The translations under genes and the position numbers were made by a program. Of a stretch of 64,000 nt of DNA, positions 24,771-35,829 are shown one piece after another. Source of the stretch: Pseudomonas peli (GTDB lineage: Bacteria > Pseudomonadota > Gammaproteobacteria > Pseudomonadales > Pseudomonadaceae); NCBI RefSeq assembly GCF_900099645.1, contig NZ_FMTL01000002.1, positions 746,334 to 810,333 of the forward strand. Reading direction: 5' to 3'. Each line of letters starts with the position of its first letter. Positions within the stretch are counted from its first letter, which is position 1. The notes beneath the pieces were generated by a model, which had not been told where the DNA came from, did no database searches, and was given only the letters and a program-made list of their open reading frames with translations.

Positions 24771-25295
24771 ATGTTTAGAAGCTATCTGCGGTTGGCCTTG
24801 TTTGCTCTGGGGTTGCTGGTTGGGGTGCAGGTGCCGGGGTTTATCGACGACTACAGTAAGCGCGTTGAAGCCCATCGGATTGAATCCGAGCAAGGGCTTA
24901 AAGGCTTTCGGGAGACTGCAAAGCGCTTTTTCAAGGGGGATCTGGTCGCGTTGGTTGGCCATTACCAAGCCAGCGCTGACCCCGTGATGCGCAGCGATGC
25001 GCAGAGTTTGGGCACCCTGGTTGAGCGTTCGGCATTCCTTGAGCGCGAATCCAAGGCGATGCAAGGGCCCTGGTATGGCCAGGTCTGGCATCTGTCTACA
25101 GCAGCAGACCATGAGTTGCTGGAAGAAACCTTCGCCGCCTACCGTTATCAGGTTCTGTTGGCCCCCGAGGCCATCGCCTGGGGCATTGCCTGCGCCATGT
25201 TGCTGGCCTGGCTGCTGGAAAGCCTGGCGCTGCTGGTCGGCATGCTGTTTGGTGCGGGCCGCAGCCAGAAGGTGCAGCAGCGGCACTGGCGTTAA
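24771..25295 (+). CDS. DUF2937 family membrane protein
   Basis: A 174-aa protein. One hydrophobic segment lies at the N-terminus (about residues 4-22) and a second near the C-terminus (about 130-160), with a charged segment between (FIDDYSKRVEAHRIESE). This matches the DUF2937 layout. It lies 15 bp after the amidotransferase gene with a purine-rich ribosome binding site, so it is probably the last gene of the HIT operon. A terminator follows. The function is unknown. Confidence 0.85.
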   Translation: MFRSYLRLALFALGLLVGVQVPGFIDDYSKRVEAHRIESEQGLKGFRETAKRFFKGDLVALVGHYQASADPVMRSDAQSLGTLVERSAFLERESKAMQGPWYGQVWHLSTAADHELLEETFAAYRYQVLLAPEAIAWGIACAMLLAWLLESLALLVGMLFGAGRSQKVQQRHWR

Positions 25296-25308
25296 GTTGC
25301 ATCACTCT

Positions 25309-25337
25309 CAAGGGCTCGCAAGAGCCCTTGTTGTTTC
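25309..25337 (+). terminator. Rho-independent terminator after DUF2937
   Basis: Perfect 9-bp stem CAAGGGCTC (25309-25317) and GAGCCCTTG (25322-25330) with GCAA loop, followed by TTGTTTC. It lies between convergent genes. Confidence 0.85.
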
Positions 25338-25359
25338 TGCTGATAAACCGCTTCTAAGC

Positions 25360-26346
25360 CTACTGGCCGGGTGAAACCGGCGTGGCGAGTGCCTGCTTGC
25401 TAGGGTGAACATCCTCGGCGGTAGGTGCGGGCTGAACGGGCACTGTTTTACGCCGCGACACCAACAACACCCCCGCCAGCACCAGGCCTGCCCCCGCCAG
25501 CTGGGCAAACGACACCGGCTCCGATAACAGCATCCAGGCGAAGACAATCGTCAGGATCGGCCCCAGTGTGCCAATCAGTACGGTACGCGCCGAGCCAATC
25601 AGGCGCAGTGCAGCCGATTGCCAGAATATCGGCAGCACGGTGGAGAAAATCGCCATCGCCGCGCTGTACGCATATACCTCTATCGGCTGCTGCAGTGCAG
25701 AAAACGGTTGCGTGGCGAGGAAGTGAATCTGCGTGGCAAAGGTGGACACGATAATCGCCAGGGCAGCAAAGCGGATGGTGCCCAGCCGGTGAATAGCTAC
25801 CTCGGCTCCCGAGCTGTAGAGCGCGTAGGACAGTGCAGAACCGAAGATAAAGGCGGCGCCGATCAGGACCGTATGCAGGTCCTCCGCTACTTGCAGATCG
25901 TGGGCGAACGCCAGGCCGATGCCCGCGTAGGTCAGCAGCAGCGCCGCAATCTGGCGTTTCTCCAGACGCTTACCCAGAAACAGCACGCCAATCAGCACGG
26001 TCATGGTTGGGTAGATAAACAGAATCAACCGCTCCAGCGCCGCCGAGATGTACTGCAGGCCAATAAAATCAAGAATGCTGGCCCCGTAGTAACCGAGCAG
26101 CCCCAAGGCAATCAGCATGCCCCAGTCTTTGCGCGTGAGCGGCGGCGCTGCGCGACACAGCCACAGCGTGGCCCACAACGCGATAGGCAGGGCAAAACTC
26201 ATGCGCAGCGTCAGCAGGGTGACCGCATCCACGGGCGCAGCGGCATAGGCCAGCTTGACGAAGATCGCCTTGAACGAGAAACCGAAGGCGGCGAGCACCG
26301 CGAGTGCAATGCCCAATCGTTCAGCAGACCAGGTTTTCCATGGCAT
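25360..26346 (-). CDS. EamA/DMT superfamily transporter
   Basis: A 328-aa inner membrane protein with ten predicted helices arranged as two EamA repeats (about residues 12-145 and 160-295). Motifs such as ALERLILFIYPTMTVLIG and TLGPILTIVFAWMLLSEPVS are typical. Members export amino acids or other small metabolites; the substrate is not predictable. The C-terminal 30 residues are hydrophilic. AAGGA precedes the ATG. It is divergent from the LysR gene at 26450 with a 103-bp gap, the usual arrangement for a LysR-controlled exporter. Confidence 0.88.
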   Translation of the reverse strand: MPWKTWSAERLGIALAVLAAFGFSFKAIFVKLAYAAAPVDAVTLLTLRMSFALPIALWATLWLCRAAPPLTRKDWGMLIALGLLGYYGASILDFIGLQYISAALERLILFIYPTMTVLIGVLFLGKRLEKRQIAALLLTYAGIGLAFAHDLQVAEDLHTVLIGAAFIFGSALSYALYSSGAEVAIHRLGTIRFAALAIIVSTFATQIHFLATQPFSALQQPIEVYAYSAAMAIFSTVLPIFWQSAALRLIGSARTVLIGTLGPILTIVFAWMLLSEPVSFAQLAGAGLVLAGVLLVSRRKTVPVQPAPTAEDVHPSKQALATPVSPGQ

Positions 26347-26449
26347 GTGGGTAATCCTTAAAGAGTTGTGCTGAGCCGAATGATGATGGGGTTAGAATCG
26401 CTATGGAATTGGCTTTTTCATAAGTAATCGTTCGGATTTAACTAACGCT

Positions 26450-27340
26450 ATGCATTACGACCTGATTGATCTGCGTCTGTTTGTTGCGATTGCCGAAGCA
26501 AAGAATTTAACCCGCGGTGCCGAGCGCGTGCATTTGGCCGCGTCTTCGGCCAGCCATCGCATGCGCGTGCTGGAGGAGTCGATTGGCACGCCGCTGCTGC
26601 TCCGCGAACCGCGCGGTGTCAGGCTGACCCGGGCCGGCGAGGCGCTGCTGCGCCATGCGCGCCAGGTGTTTGCCCAGCTCGAACAGATGCATGCTGACCT
26701 TACGCCCTACGCCAAAGGCGTACGCGGCCATGTGAGCCTGTGGGCAAACACCCACGCCACCCATACCTTTCTGCCCGACAGCCTTTCGAGCTTTTTGCAG
26801 CGTCATCCGCAGGTCAGTATTTCGCTGGAAGAGCACACCAGCCCGCAGGTGCTGATGGCCGTGGCGCGCGGCGAGGTGGAGGTCGGCGTGGTGGCGGGGA
26901 CGATTGCGGACGCGGAGGTTGAACTTATCCCGTACCGGGCCGATCGGTTGGTGCTGATTGCCCCGGTCGATCATCCGCTCGCTGCGCACGTCAGCAGCCT
27001 GTTTGCCCAAGTGCTGGATTACCCCTTTGTCATGCTGCATTCGGGCTCGGCGATTCACACCTTTACCATGAACGCAGCCGCCGCATTGGGGCGGCACCTC
27101 GAGGTGCGGATTCAAGTGCGCAGCTTTGAGGCGGTGTGCCGCATGGTCAGCGCAGGGGTTGGCATCGGCCTGGTGCCGCGCAGTGCGGTAACCGCTGGGG
27201 CGCAGCTGGCGGTAATTGAGCTGGAAGAGCCCTGGGCGCAGCGCGATTTGAAGGTTTGTGTGCGCAAGCGCGAGCTGTTGTCGGGGTTTGCTGCGGCGCT
27301 TGTCGACTGCCTGACAGGCAGCGATACCAGTCCCAGTTAA
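26450..27340 (+). CDS. LysR-family transcriptional regulator
   Basis: A 296-aa LysR regulator. The HTH lies at residues 4-62 (DLRLFVAIAEAKNLTRGAE, then ASSASHRMRVLEE), followed by an effector domain (about 90-290). It is divergent from the EamA transporter, which it probably regulates. A TAGAAT -10-like sequence at 26393-26398 is upstream on the plus strand. I looked for a T-N11-A palindrome in the 103-bp gap and found none convincing. A terminator shared with the convergent VWA gene follows. Confidence 0.88.
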   Translation: MHYDLIDLRLFVAIAEAKNLTRGAERVHLAASSASHRMRVLEESIGTPLLLREPRGVRLTRAGEALLRHARQVFAQLEQMHADLTPYAKGVRGHVSLWANTHATHTFLPDSLSSFLQRHPQVSISLEEHTSPQVLMAVARGEVEVGVVAGTIADAEVELIPYRADRLVLIAPVDHPLAAHVSSLFAQVLDYPFVMLHSGSAIHTFTMNAAAALGRHLEVRIQVRSFEAVCRMVSAGVGIGLVPRSAVTAGAQLAVIELEEPWAQRDLKVCVRKRELLSGFAAALVDCLTGSDTSPS

Positions 27341-27355
27341 CGAGTCTTAAAGAAC

Positions 27356-27378
27356 AACGGGCCCTGCTGGGCCCGTTT
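27356..27378. terminator. Terminator between LysR and VWA genes
   Basis: Perfect 9-bp stem AACGGGCCC (27356-27364) and GGGCCCGTT (27369-27377) with TGCT loop; TTGGTTT follows on the plus strand. It lies between two convergent stop codons, so it can serve LysR and possibly the VWA gene, though the minus-strand T-run is poor. Confidence 0.78.
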
Positions 27379-27381
27379 GGT

Positions 27382-28560
27382 TTACTTGGAAAGAAACTTC
27401 ATCCCGTCTTCTAAGCCCTGCAGGGTTAGAGGGTACATCTGGTCTTCCAACAGCTCGCGCATGATGTTGGTCGAGGCTGTGTAGCTCCATGTGTCCTTGG
27501 GGTAGGGGTTGATCCAGATAAGCTTTTTGTACTTCTCCATAAAGCGCTTGATCCAGACGTAACCCGGCTCCTCGTTCCAGTGCTCGACGCTGCCGCCGGC
27601 CTGGGTGATTTCATAAGGGGCCATGGCTGCATCGCCAACGAACACCACTTTGTAATCCGCGCCGTATTTGTGCAGCAGGTCCTGGGTAGAGAAGCGCTCA
27701 GAGGTGCGACGCAGGTTGTTCTTCCACACCGACTCGTACACGCAGTTATGGAAGTAGAAATACTCCATATGCTTGAACTCGGTTTTGCAGGCGGAAAACA
27801 GCTCCTCACAGACCTTGACGTGGGCGTCCATCGAGCCGCCGATGTCGAACAGGATCAGCAATTTCACCGCATTGCGCCGTTCCGGGCGCATCTGGATATT
27901 CAGCAGGCCGCCGTCTTTGGCGGTGTGGTCGATGGTGCCGCTCAGGTCAAGTTCGTCTTCAGCACCCTGGCGCGCAAACTTGCGTAGGCGGCGCAGGGCC
28001 ACCTTGATATTACGCGTACCCAGCTCGACCTGATCGTCGAGGTTCTTGTACTCGCGCTGATCCCAGACCTTGACCGCTTTGCCCTGACGCTTGCCGGCGT
28101 CACCCACGCGGATACCTTCCGGGTTGAAGCCGCCGGAGCCGAATGGGCTGGTGCCGCCAGTGCCGATCCACTTGTTGCCGCCTTCGTGGCGTTCTTTCTG
28201 CTCTTCGAGGCGCTTCTTGAATTCCTCGATCAGCTTGTCCAGGCCGCCGAGGGACTCGATCTTGGCGCGCTCCTCGTCGGTCAGCGAGCGTTCGAACTCC
28301 TTGCGCAGCCACTCATCGGGGATCAGTGCCTCGATGTGCTGATTAAGGTTTTCCAGGCCCTTGAAGTAGGCCCCGAACGCGCGGTCGAACTTGTCGAAAT
28401 GCCGCTCGTCCTTGACCAGGATGGTGCGCGAGAGGAAATAGAACTCGTCCATATCGGCGAACACCACGTTGTGTTTCAACGCGTTGATCAGGTCGAGCAG
28501 CTCACGCACCGACACCGGCACCTTGGCGGCGCGCATTTCGTTAAACAGGTTGAGCAGCAT
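27382..28560 (-). CDS. VWA domain protein (CoxE-like), partner of MoxR ATPase
   Basis: A 392-aa soluble protein. The N-terminal helical region and charged coiled segment (about 100-135, IEEFKKRLEEQKERHEGG) precede a VWA domain with the MIDAS variant DIGGSM at about residue 240 and GDAAMAPYE later. VWA and MoxR pairs act as chaperone-like modules for metal insertion or complex maturation; the target here is unknown. The start at 28560 (MLLNLFNEMRAA) has GAGG. The frame running to 28632 passes into a repeat and was rejected. It is downstream of the MoxR gene on the same strand. Confidence 0.88.
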   Translation of the reverse strand: MLLNLFNEMRAAKVPVSVRELLDLINALKHNVVFADMDEFYFLSRTILVKDERHFDKFDRAFGAYFKGLENLNQHIEALIPDEWLRKEFERSLTDEERAKIESLGGLDKLIEEFKKRLEEQKERHEGGNKWIGTGGTSPFGSGGFNPEGIRVGDAGKRQGKAVKVWDQREYKNLDDQVELGTRNIKVALRRLRKFARQGAEDELDLSGTIDHTAKDGGLLNIQMRPERRNAVKLLILFDIGGSMDAHVKVCEELFSACKTEFKHMEYFYFHNCVYESVWKNNLRRTSERFSTQDLLHKYGADYKVVFVGDAAMAPYEITQAGGSVEHWNEEPGYVWIKRFMEKYKKLIWINPYPKDTWSYTASTNIMRELLEDQMYPLTLQGLEDGMKFLSK

Positions 28561-28587
28561 GGCTGCACCCTCATGTGTTGATTCTGG

Positions 28588-28747
28588 TCGGGCTGCTGCG
28601 CGTCGGCCTGCGGCGTTGAAACCTCGCTTCACATGCTCACGTACTGGAGTACGCTACGCGGATTAGCTCGGTTTCACCTTGCCCGGCTCTAGCTCGCTAG
28701 CCCTATACCGCGTGGATAGCGCGTCCGATAGGCGCGCAGCAGCCCGA
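28588..28747 (-). repeat. Diverged 160-bp relative of the palindromic repeat, copy 4
   Basis: 15-bp perfect terminal inverted repeats TCGGGCTGCTGCGCG (28588-28602) and its complement (28733-28747). The inner stem is TGAAACC (28617-28623) with GGTTTCA (28670-28676), and the tip is CGTAC-TGGA-GTACG (28640-28653). It shares the stretches CTGCTGCGCGTCGGCC and CTCTAGCTCGCTAG with copies 1-3 but has different, still complementary stems. It lies between the moxR stop and the VWA gene start. Confidence 0.65.
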
Positions 28748-28751
28748 TTAT

Positions 28752-29597
28752 TTAACGATTGGCACGGCGGCTCATAAAGGCCAGGCGCTCAAGCAGTTGC
28801 ACATCCTGCTCGTTCTTTACCAAAGCACCGGCCAGAGGCGGGATGGCCTTGGTGGGGTCGCGCTCGCGCAGCACGGCTTCGCCGATATTGTCGGCCATCA
28901 GCAGTTTCAGCCAGTCGACCAGTTCGCTGGTGGACGGTTTTTTCTTTAGGCCCGGCACTTTGCGCACGTCGAAGAACACGTCCAGCGCCTCGGCGACCAG
29001 GTCCTTCTTGATGTTGGGGTAGTGCACATCGACGATCTTCTGCAGGGTCGCGCGATCCGGGAAGGCGATGTAGTGGAAGAAACAGCGGCGCAGGAAGGCG
29101 TCCGGCAGTTCTTTTTCGTTGTTCGAGGTGATGATGATGATCGGGCGTTTAGTCGCCTTGATGGTCTCGTCAGTCTCGTAAACGTAGAACTCCATCTTGT
29201 CGAGTTCTTGCAGCAGGTCGTTGGGGAACTCGATGTCGGCCTTGTCGATTTCGTCGATCAGCAGGATGACCCGATCCTCCGACTCAAAGGCTTCCCACAG
29301 CTTGCCCTTCTTGATGTAGTTGCGCACGTCGTGGACTTTGTCGCTGTCCAGTTGCGAGTCGCGCAGGCGGCTGACCGCGTCGTACTCGTACAGGCCCTGG
29401 TGAGCCTTGGTGGTGGACTTGATGTGCCAGGTGATCAGGCGCGCACCAAAGGACTCGGCCAGTTGTTCGGCCAGCATGGTTTTACCTGTGCCCGGCTCAC
29501 CCTTGACCAGCAATGGGCGCTCCAGGGTGATGGCGGCATTAACCGCGAGCTTGAGGTCGTCGGTGGCGACGTAGGACTGGGTGCCTTCGAACTTCAT
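28752..29597 (-). CDS. MoxR-family AAA+ ATPase
   Basis: A 281-aa ATPase. Walker A is GEPGTGKT at residues 33-40, Walker B is ILLIDEID at about 111-118, and sensor 1 is IITSNNEKELPDAFLRRC with its arginine finger. MoxR ATPases work with VWA-domain proteins, and such a gene follows 191 bp downstream on the same strand. The gap between them is almost filled by repeat copy 4. GAGGA precedes the start. Target proteins are unknown. Confidence 0.92.
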   Translation of the reverse strand: MKFEGTQSYVATDDLKLAVNAAITLERPLLVKGEPGTGKTMLAEQLAESFGARLITWHIKSTTKAHQGLYEYDAVSRLRDSQLDSDKVHDVRNYIKKGKLWEAFESEDRVILLIDEIDKADIEFPNDLLQELDKMEFYVYETDETIKATKRPIIIITSNNEKELPDAFLRRCFFHYIAFPDRATLQKIVDVHYPNIKKDLVAEALDVFFDVRKVPGLKKKPSTSELVDWLKLLMADNIGEAVLRERDPTKAIPPLAGALVKNEQDVQLLERLAFMSRRANR

Positions 29598-29730
29598 CGG
29601 TAAATCCTCGAACGGTAACGCGCAGGGCCATACCCGCGGGTTCAGTATTTGAAAAGTGGACTATAACGCGCAGTCCCGGTGACTGTGAACGTAGACGGGC
29701 TATTCAGTCACTGAATGGCGGGTCACCTGG

Positions 29731-30801
29731 CTACTGTTGCTGTTCCTGGTTATCAAAGCGGCTGCTGAAGGCGCGTACAAAGGCGTTGCGCAGGATCGCT
29801 TTAAACGCCTGCCAGCGGCTGATGTCATAGGTTTTGAGGTCACCTTCAATGTTCACCCGAGTGGCGAACTGGTCTTTACGCTGGTTTTTCAGCAGCCAGC
29901 TGCCGCCACCGACCAGGGCTTCCCAGGCGCCGGTGAGCAGGTTCTTGTCTTTGGCCGCGACATCCTGCTGCCAGTCGAAGACTTCCATGTTGCGCAGCAG
30001 CGGTTTGGCATAACCCTTGAGCTTGCCTTGGCGGGCATCCAGCTCCATGACGAAGTCGCCTTGGCCTGCGGCAAAGTCGAAGTCGGCATAGGCGCGGGTA
30101 AAGCTGTTGAGCTGCTTGAGCTGGATATCGGTGATGCGCAGGCGCAGATCGAAGTCGTCCAGCTGGCCGAGCGGGTCGAAATTGGCACTGGCTTGCACAG
30201 GGGCTTGCTCGAACACCTTGGCGGTGGCCTGCAGGCTGGCGGGACGCGTATTGTCTGCGACGCTGACGTTGCTCAGGTTGAGGATGCTGCCATTGATCTC
30301 GCTGGCCTGCAGGTCGACCGGCGGCTTGGCGGTGAAGTTGCGAAAGGCCAGGGTGCCATCGATTACGCGGATTTCGTTGATATGAATCGGCAGCAGGCCC
30401 CTGAGTTGGGCGCGCCAGTCGACGCCTTCACCGGTCTGTGAATTGGCGGCGTTACCACCGTCAACAAAGGTCAGCTGCGGCCGCTCGAAGGCTACTTCGG
30501 CGACTATCGATCGGTTATTCCATAACTCGCGCCAGCTGACGGCCAGGTCGATGACCGGTGCTTCGAGCAGCGGCACTGGTACCTGGCCATTGAGCTTGAC
30601 GATATTCAGGCCGTTGATCTGGTAAGCCCCGCGCCATAACGCCAGGTCGATGTCGCTGATCTGCCCGCGATAATCGCCCATATTGGCCAGGCGTTCATTG
30701 AGGTAGTCACGCAGCAGCAAGGGCAGGGCGATATGCAGTGCCAGCAGTGCGATGGCCAGGGTGAGCAGAGTCCAAAGGGGCAGTGCGTAGCGCTTTCTCA
30801 T
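29731..30801 (-). CDS. DUF748 family protein (AsmA-like)
   Basis: A 356-aa protein. An N-terminal membrane anchor (about residues 8-30, LWTLLTLAIALLALHIALPL) is followed by a beta-rich periplasmic region matching DUF748, related to the AsmA/TamB group that supports outer membrane lipid transport. Visible elements include YQINGLNIVKLNG and FAAGQGDFVMELDARQGK. It is about one third the length of the large DUF748 proteins. It is divergent from cysK. The ribosome binding site is weak. Confidence 0.8.
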   Translation of the reverse strand: MRKRYALPLWTLLTLAIALLALHIALPLLLRDYLNERLANMGDYRGQISDIDLALWRGAYQINGLNIVKLNGQVPVPLLEAPVIDLAVSWRELWNNRSIVAEVAFERPQLTFVDGGNAANSQTGEGVDWRAQLRGLLPIHINEIRVIDGTLAFRNFTAKPPVDLQASEINGSILNLSNVSVADNTRPASLQATAKVFEQAPVQASANFDPLGQLDDFDLRLRITDIQLKQLNSFTRAYADFDFAAGQGDFVMELDARQGKLKGYAKPLLRNMEVFDWQQDVAAKDKNLLTGAWEALVGGGSWLLKNQRKDQFATRVNIEGDLKTYDISRWQAFKAILRNAFVRAFSSRFDNQEQQQ

Positions 30802-30923
30802 ACAGAAACAGACTTATCCAATCACAATAGGTTTCCGCCGAGCTGTGTACATGGCTGGACTGCCACACGAACGGGCCTTAGGCTTGGGAGCTTACTCGGT
30901 AATGCATGAACAAGGACCTCGCC

Positions 30924-31898
30924 ATGAGCCGCATCTTTGCAGATAACGCACAAGCCATCGGTAATACCCCGCTGGTTCGGATCAATCGTTTGGGCCCAGA
31001 GGGCGTAACCATTCTGGCCAAGATCGAAGGGCGTAACCCCGCCTACTCGGTAAAGTGCCGCATTGGCGCTAGCATGATCTGGGATGCCGAGGAGCGCGGC
31101 GTGCTCAAACCAGGCATGACGATTGTCGAGCCAACCTCGGGCAATACCGGCATCGGTCTGGCCTTTGTGGCGGCGGCGCGTGGCTACAAGCTGCTGCTGA
31201 CCATGCCAGCTTCGATGAGCCTGGAGCGGCGCAAGGTACTCAAGGCCTTGGGTGCTGAGCTGGTGCTGACCGAGCCGGCCAAGGGCATGAAGGGCGCTAT
31301 CGAGAAGGCCGCTGAAATTGCTGCCTCTGACAGTGCCACCTACTTTATGCCGCAGCAGTTCAACAACCCGGCCAACCCGGCGATCCATGAAAAGACCACT
31401 GGCCCGGAAATCTGGAACGACACCGATGGCGCGATTGACGTGCTGGTTGCTGGCGTCGGTACCGGCGGCACCATAACCGGTATTTCGCGCTACATCAAAA
31501 AGACCCAGGGCAAGCCGATTCTGTCGGTAGCGGTCGAGCCGATTGGCTCGCCGGTGATCACCCAGACTATCGCGGGTGATGAAGTCAAACCCAGCCCGCA
31601 CAAGATCCAAGGTATCGGCGCCGGTTTTGTTCCTGGCAACCTCGACTTGGCCATGGTCGACCGTGTTGAACTGGTGACGGATGACGACGCCAAGGCTGTA
31701 GCCCTGCGCCTGATGCGCGAAGAGGGCATCCTCTGTGGCATCTCCTGCGGCGCGGCCATGGCGGCCGCCCTGCGTATCGCCGCCGAACCCGGCATGCAGG
31801 GCAAAACCATCGTGGTGATCCTGCCGGACTCCGGTGAGCGCTACCTGTCGAGCATGTTGTTTAGCGATATGTTTACCGAGCAGGAATTGCAGCAGTAA
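30924..31898 (+). CDS. cysK: Cysteine synthase A (O-acetylserine sulfhydrylase)
   Basis: A 324-aa PLP enzyme that makes L-cysteine from O-acetylserine and sulfide. The PLP lysine is in [11 protein letters not shown]; CysM would have SVKDR, so this is CysK. SGNTG binds substrate, GTGGT holds the PLP phosphate, and PDSGERYLS is near the C-terminus. The start at 30924 ([10 protein letters not shown]) has AAGGA. A Met 18 nt upstream is in frame but less conserved. The length matches E. coli CysK (323 aa). A bidirectional terminator separates it from convergent metH. Confidence 0.94.
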   Translation: MSRIFADNAQAIGNTPLVRINRLGPEGVTILAKIEGRNPAYSVKCRIGASMIWDAEERGVLKPGMTIVEPTSGNTGIGLAFVAAARGYKLLLTMPASMSLERRKVLKALGAELVLTEPAKGMKGAIEKAAEIAASDSATYFMPQQFNNPANPAIHEKTTGPEIWNDTDGAIDVLVAGVGTGGTITGISRYIKKTQGKPILSVAVEPIGSPVITQTIAGDEVKPSPHKIQGIGAGFVPGNLDLAMVDRVELVTDDDAKAVALRLMREEGILCGISCGAAMAAALRIAAEPGMQGKTIVVILPDSGERYLSSMLFSDMFTEQELQQ

Positions 31899-31913
31899 GC
31901 ATTCCGTTGTGAC

Positions 31914-31943
31914 AAAAAAGCCGCCTGTTAAGGCGGCTTTTTT
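31914..31943. terminator. Bidirectional terminator between cysK and metH
   Basis: Stem AAGCCGCC (31918-31925) with GGCGGCTT (31932-31939), A6 before and T6 after. It works on both strands for the convergent cysK and metH genes. Confidence 0.94.
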
Positions 31944-31954
31944 ATGGGGCTTGC

Positions 31955-35665
<3,711 letters not shown>

Positions 35666-35700
35666 GGGGAACTACCTGGGGAGCGGAAACAAAGGCGGCG

Positions 35701-35709
35701 ATGATAGCA
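35701..35709 (-). promoter_or_regulatory. Extended -10 promoter element for metH
   Basis: On the minus strand this reads TGCTATCAT: a TATCAT -10 with the TGn extension, about 35 nt before the metH ATG. No good -35 is present at 17 bp, which is tolerable for an extended -10. Confidence 0.4.
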
Positions 35710-35829
35710 AAGCTGCGTGCTTTTGCAGTGGGCTGTGCTTTTACATGAATCTTGCTCATGTTTACGGGTTGGCCTAGGTGACCCTGGGCCAGCTAGAATC
35801 GCCATTTAAGCCATTTTAGAGACGTTTCC

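Noticed and set aside
28561..28632. 24-codon extension of the VWA gene
   Set aside because: It runs into repeat copy 4; the internal ATG at 28560 has a good ribosome binding site and family-like N-terminus.
35666..35829. Possible cobalamin or SAH riboswitch upstream of metH
   Set aside because: No B12-box-like or SAH-motif sequence and no matching hairpins were found in the 164-bp leader.
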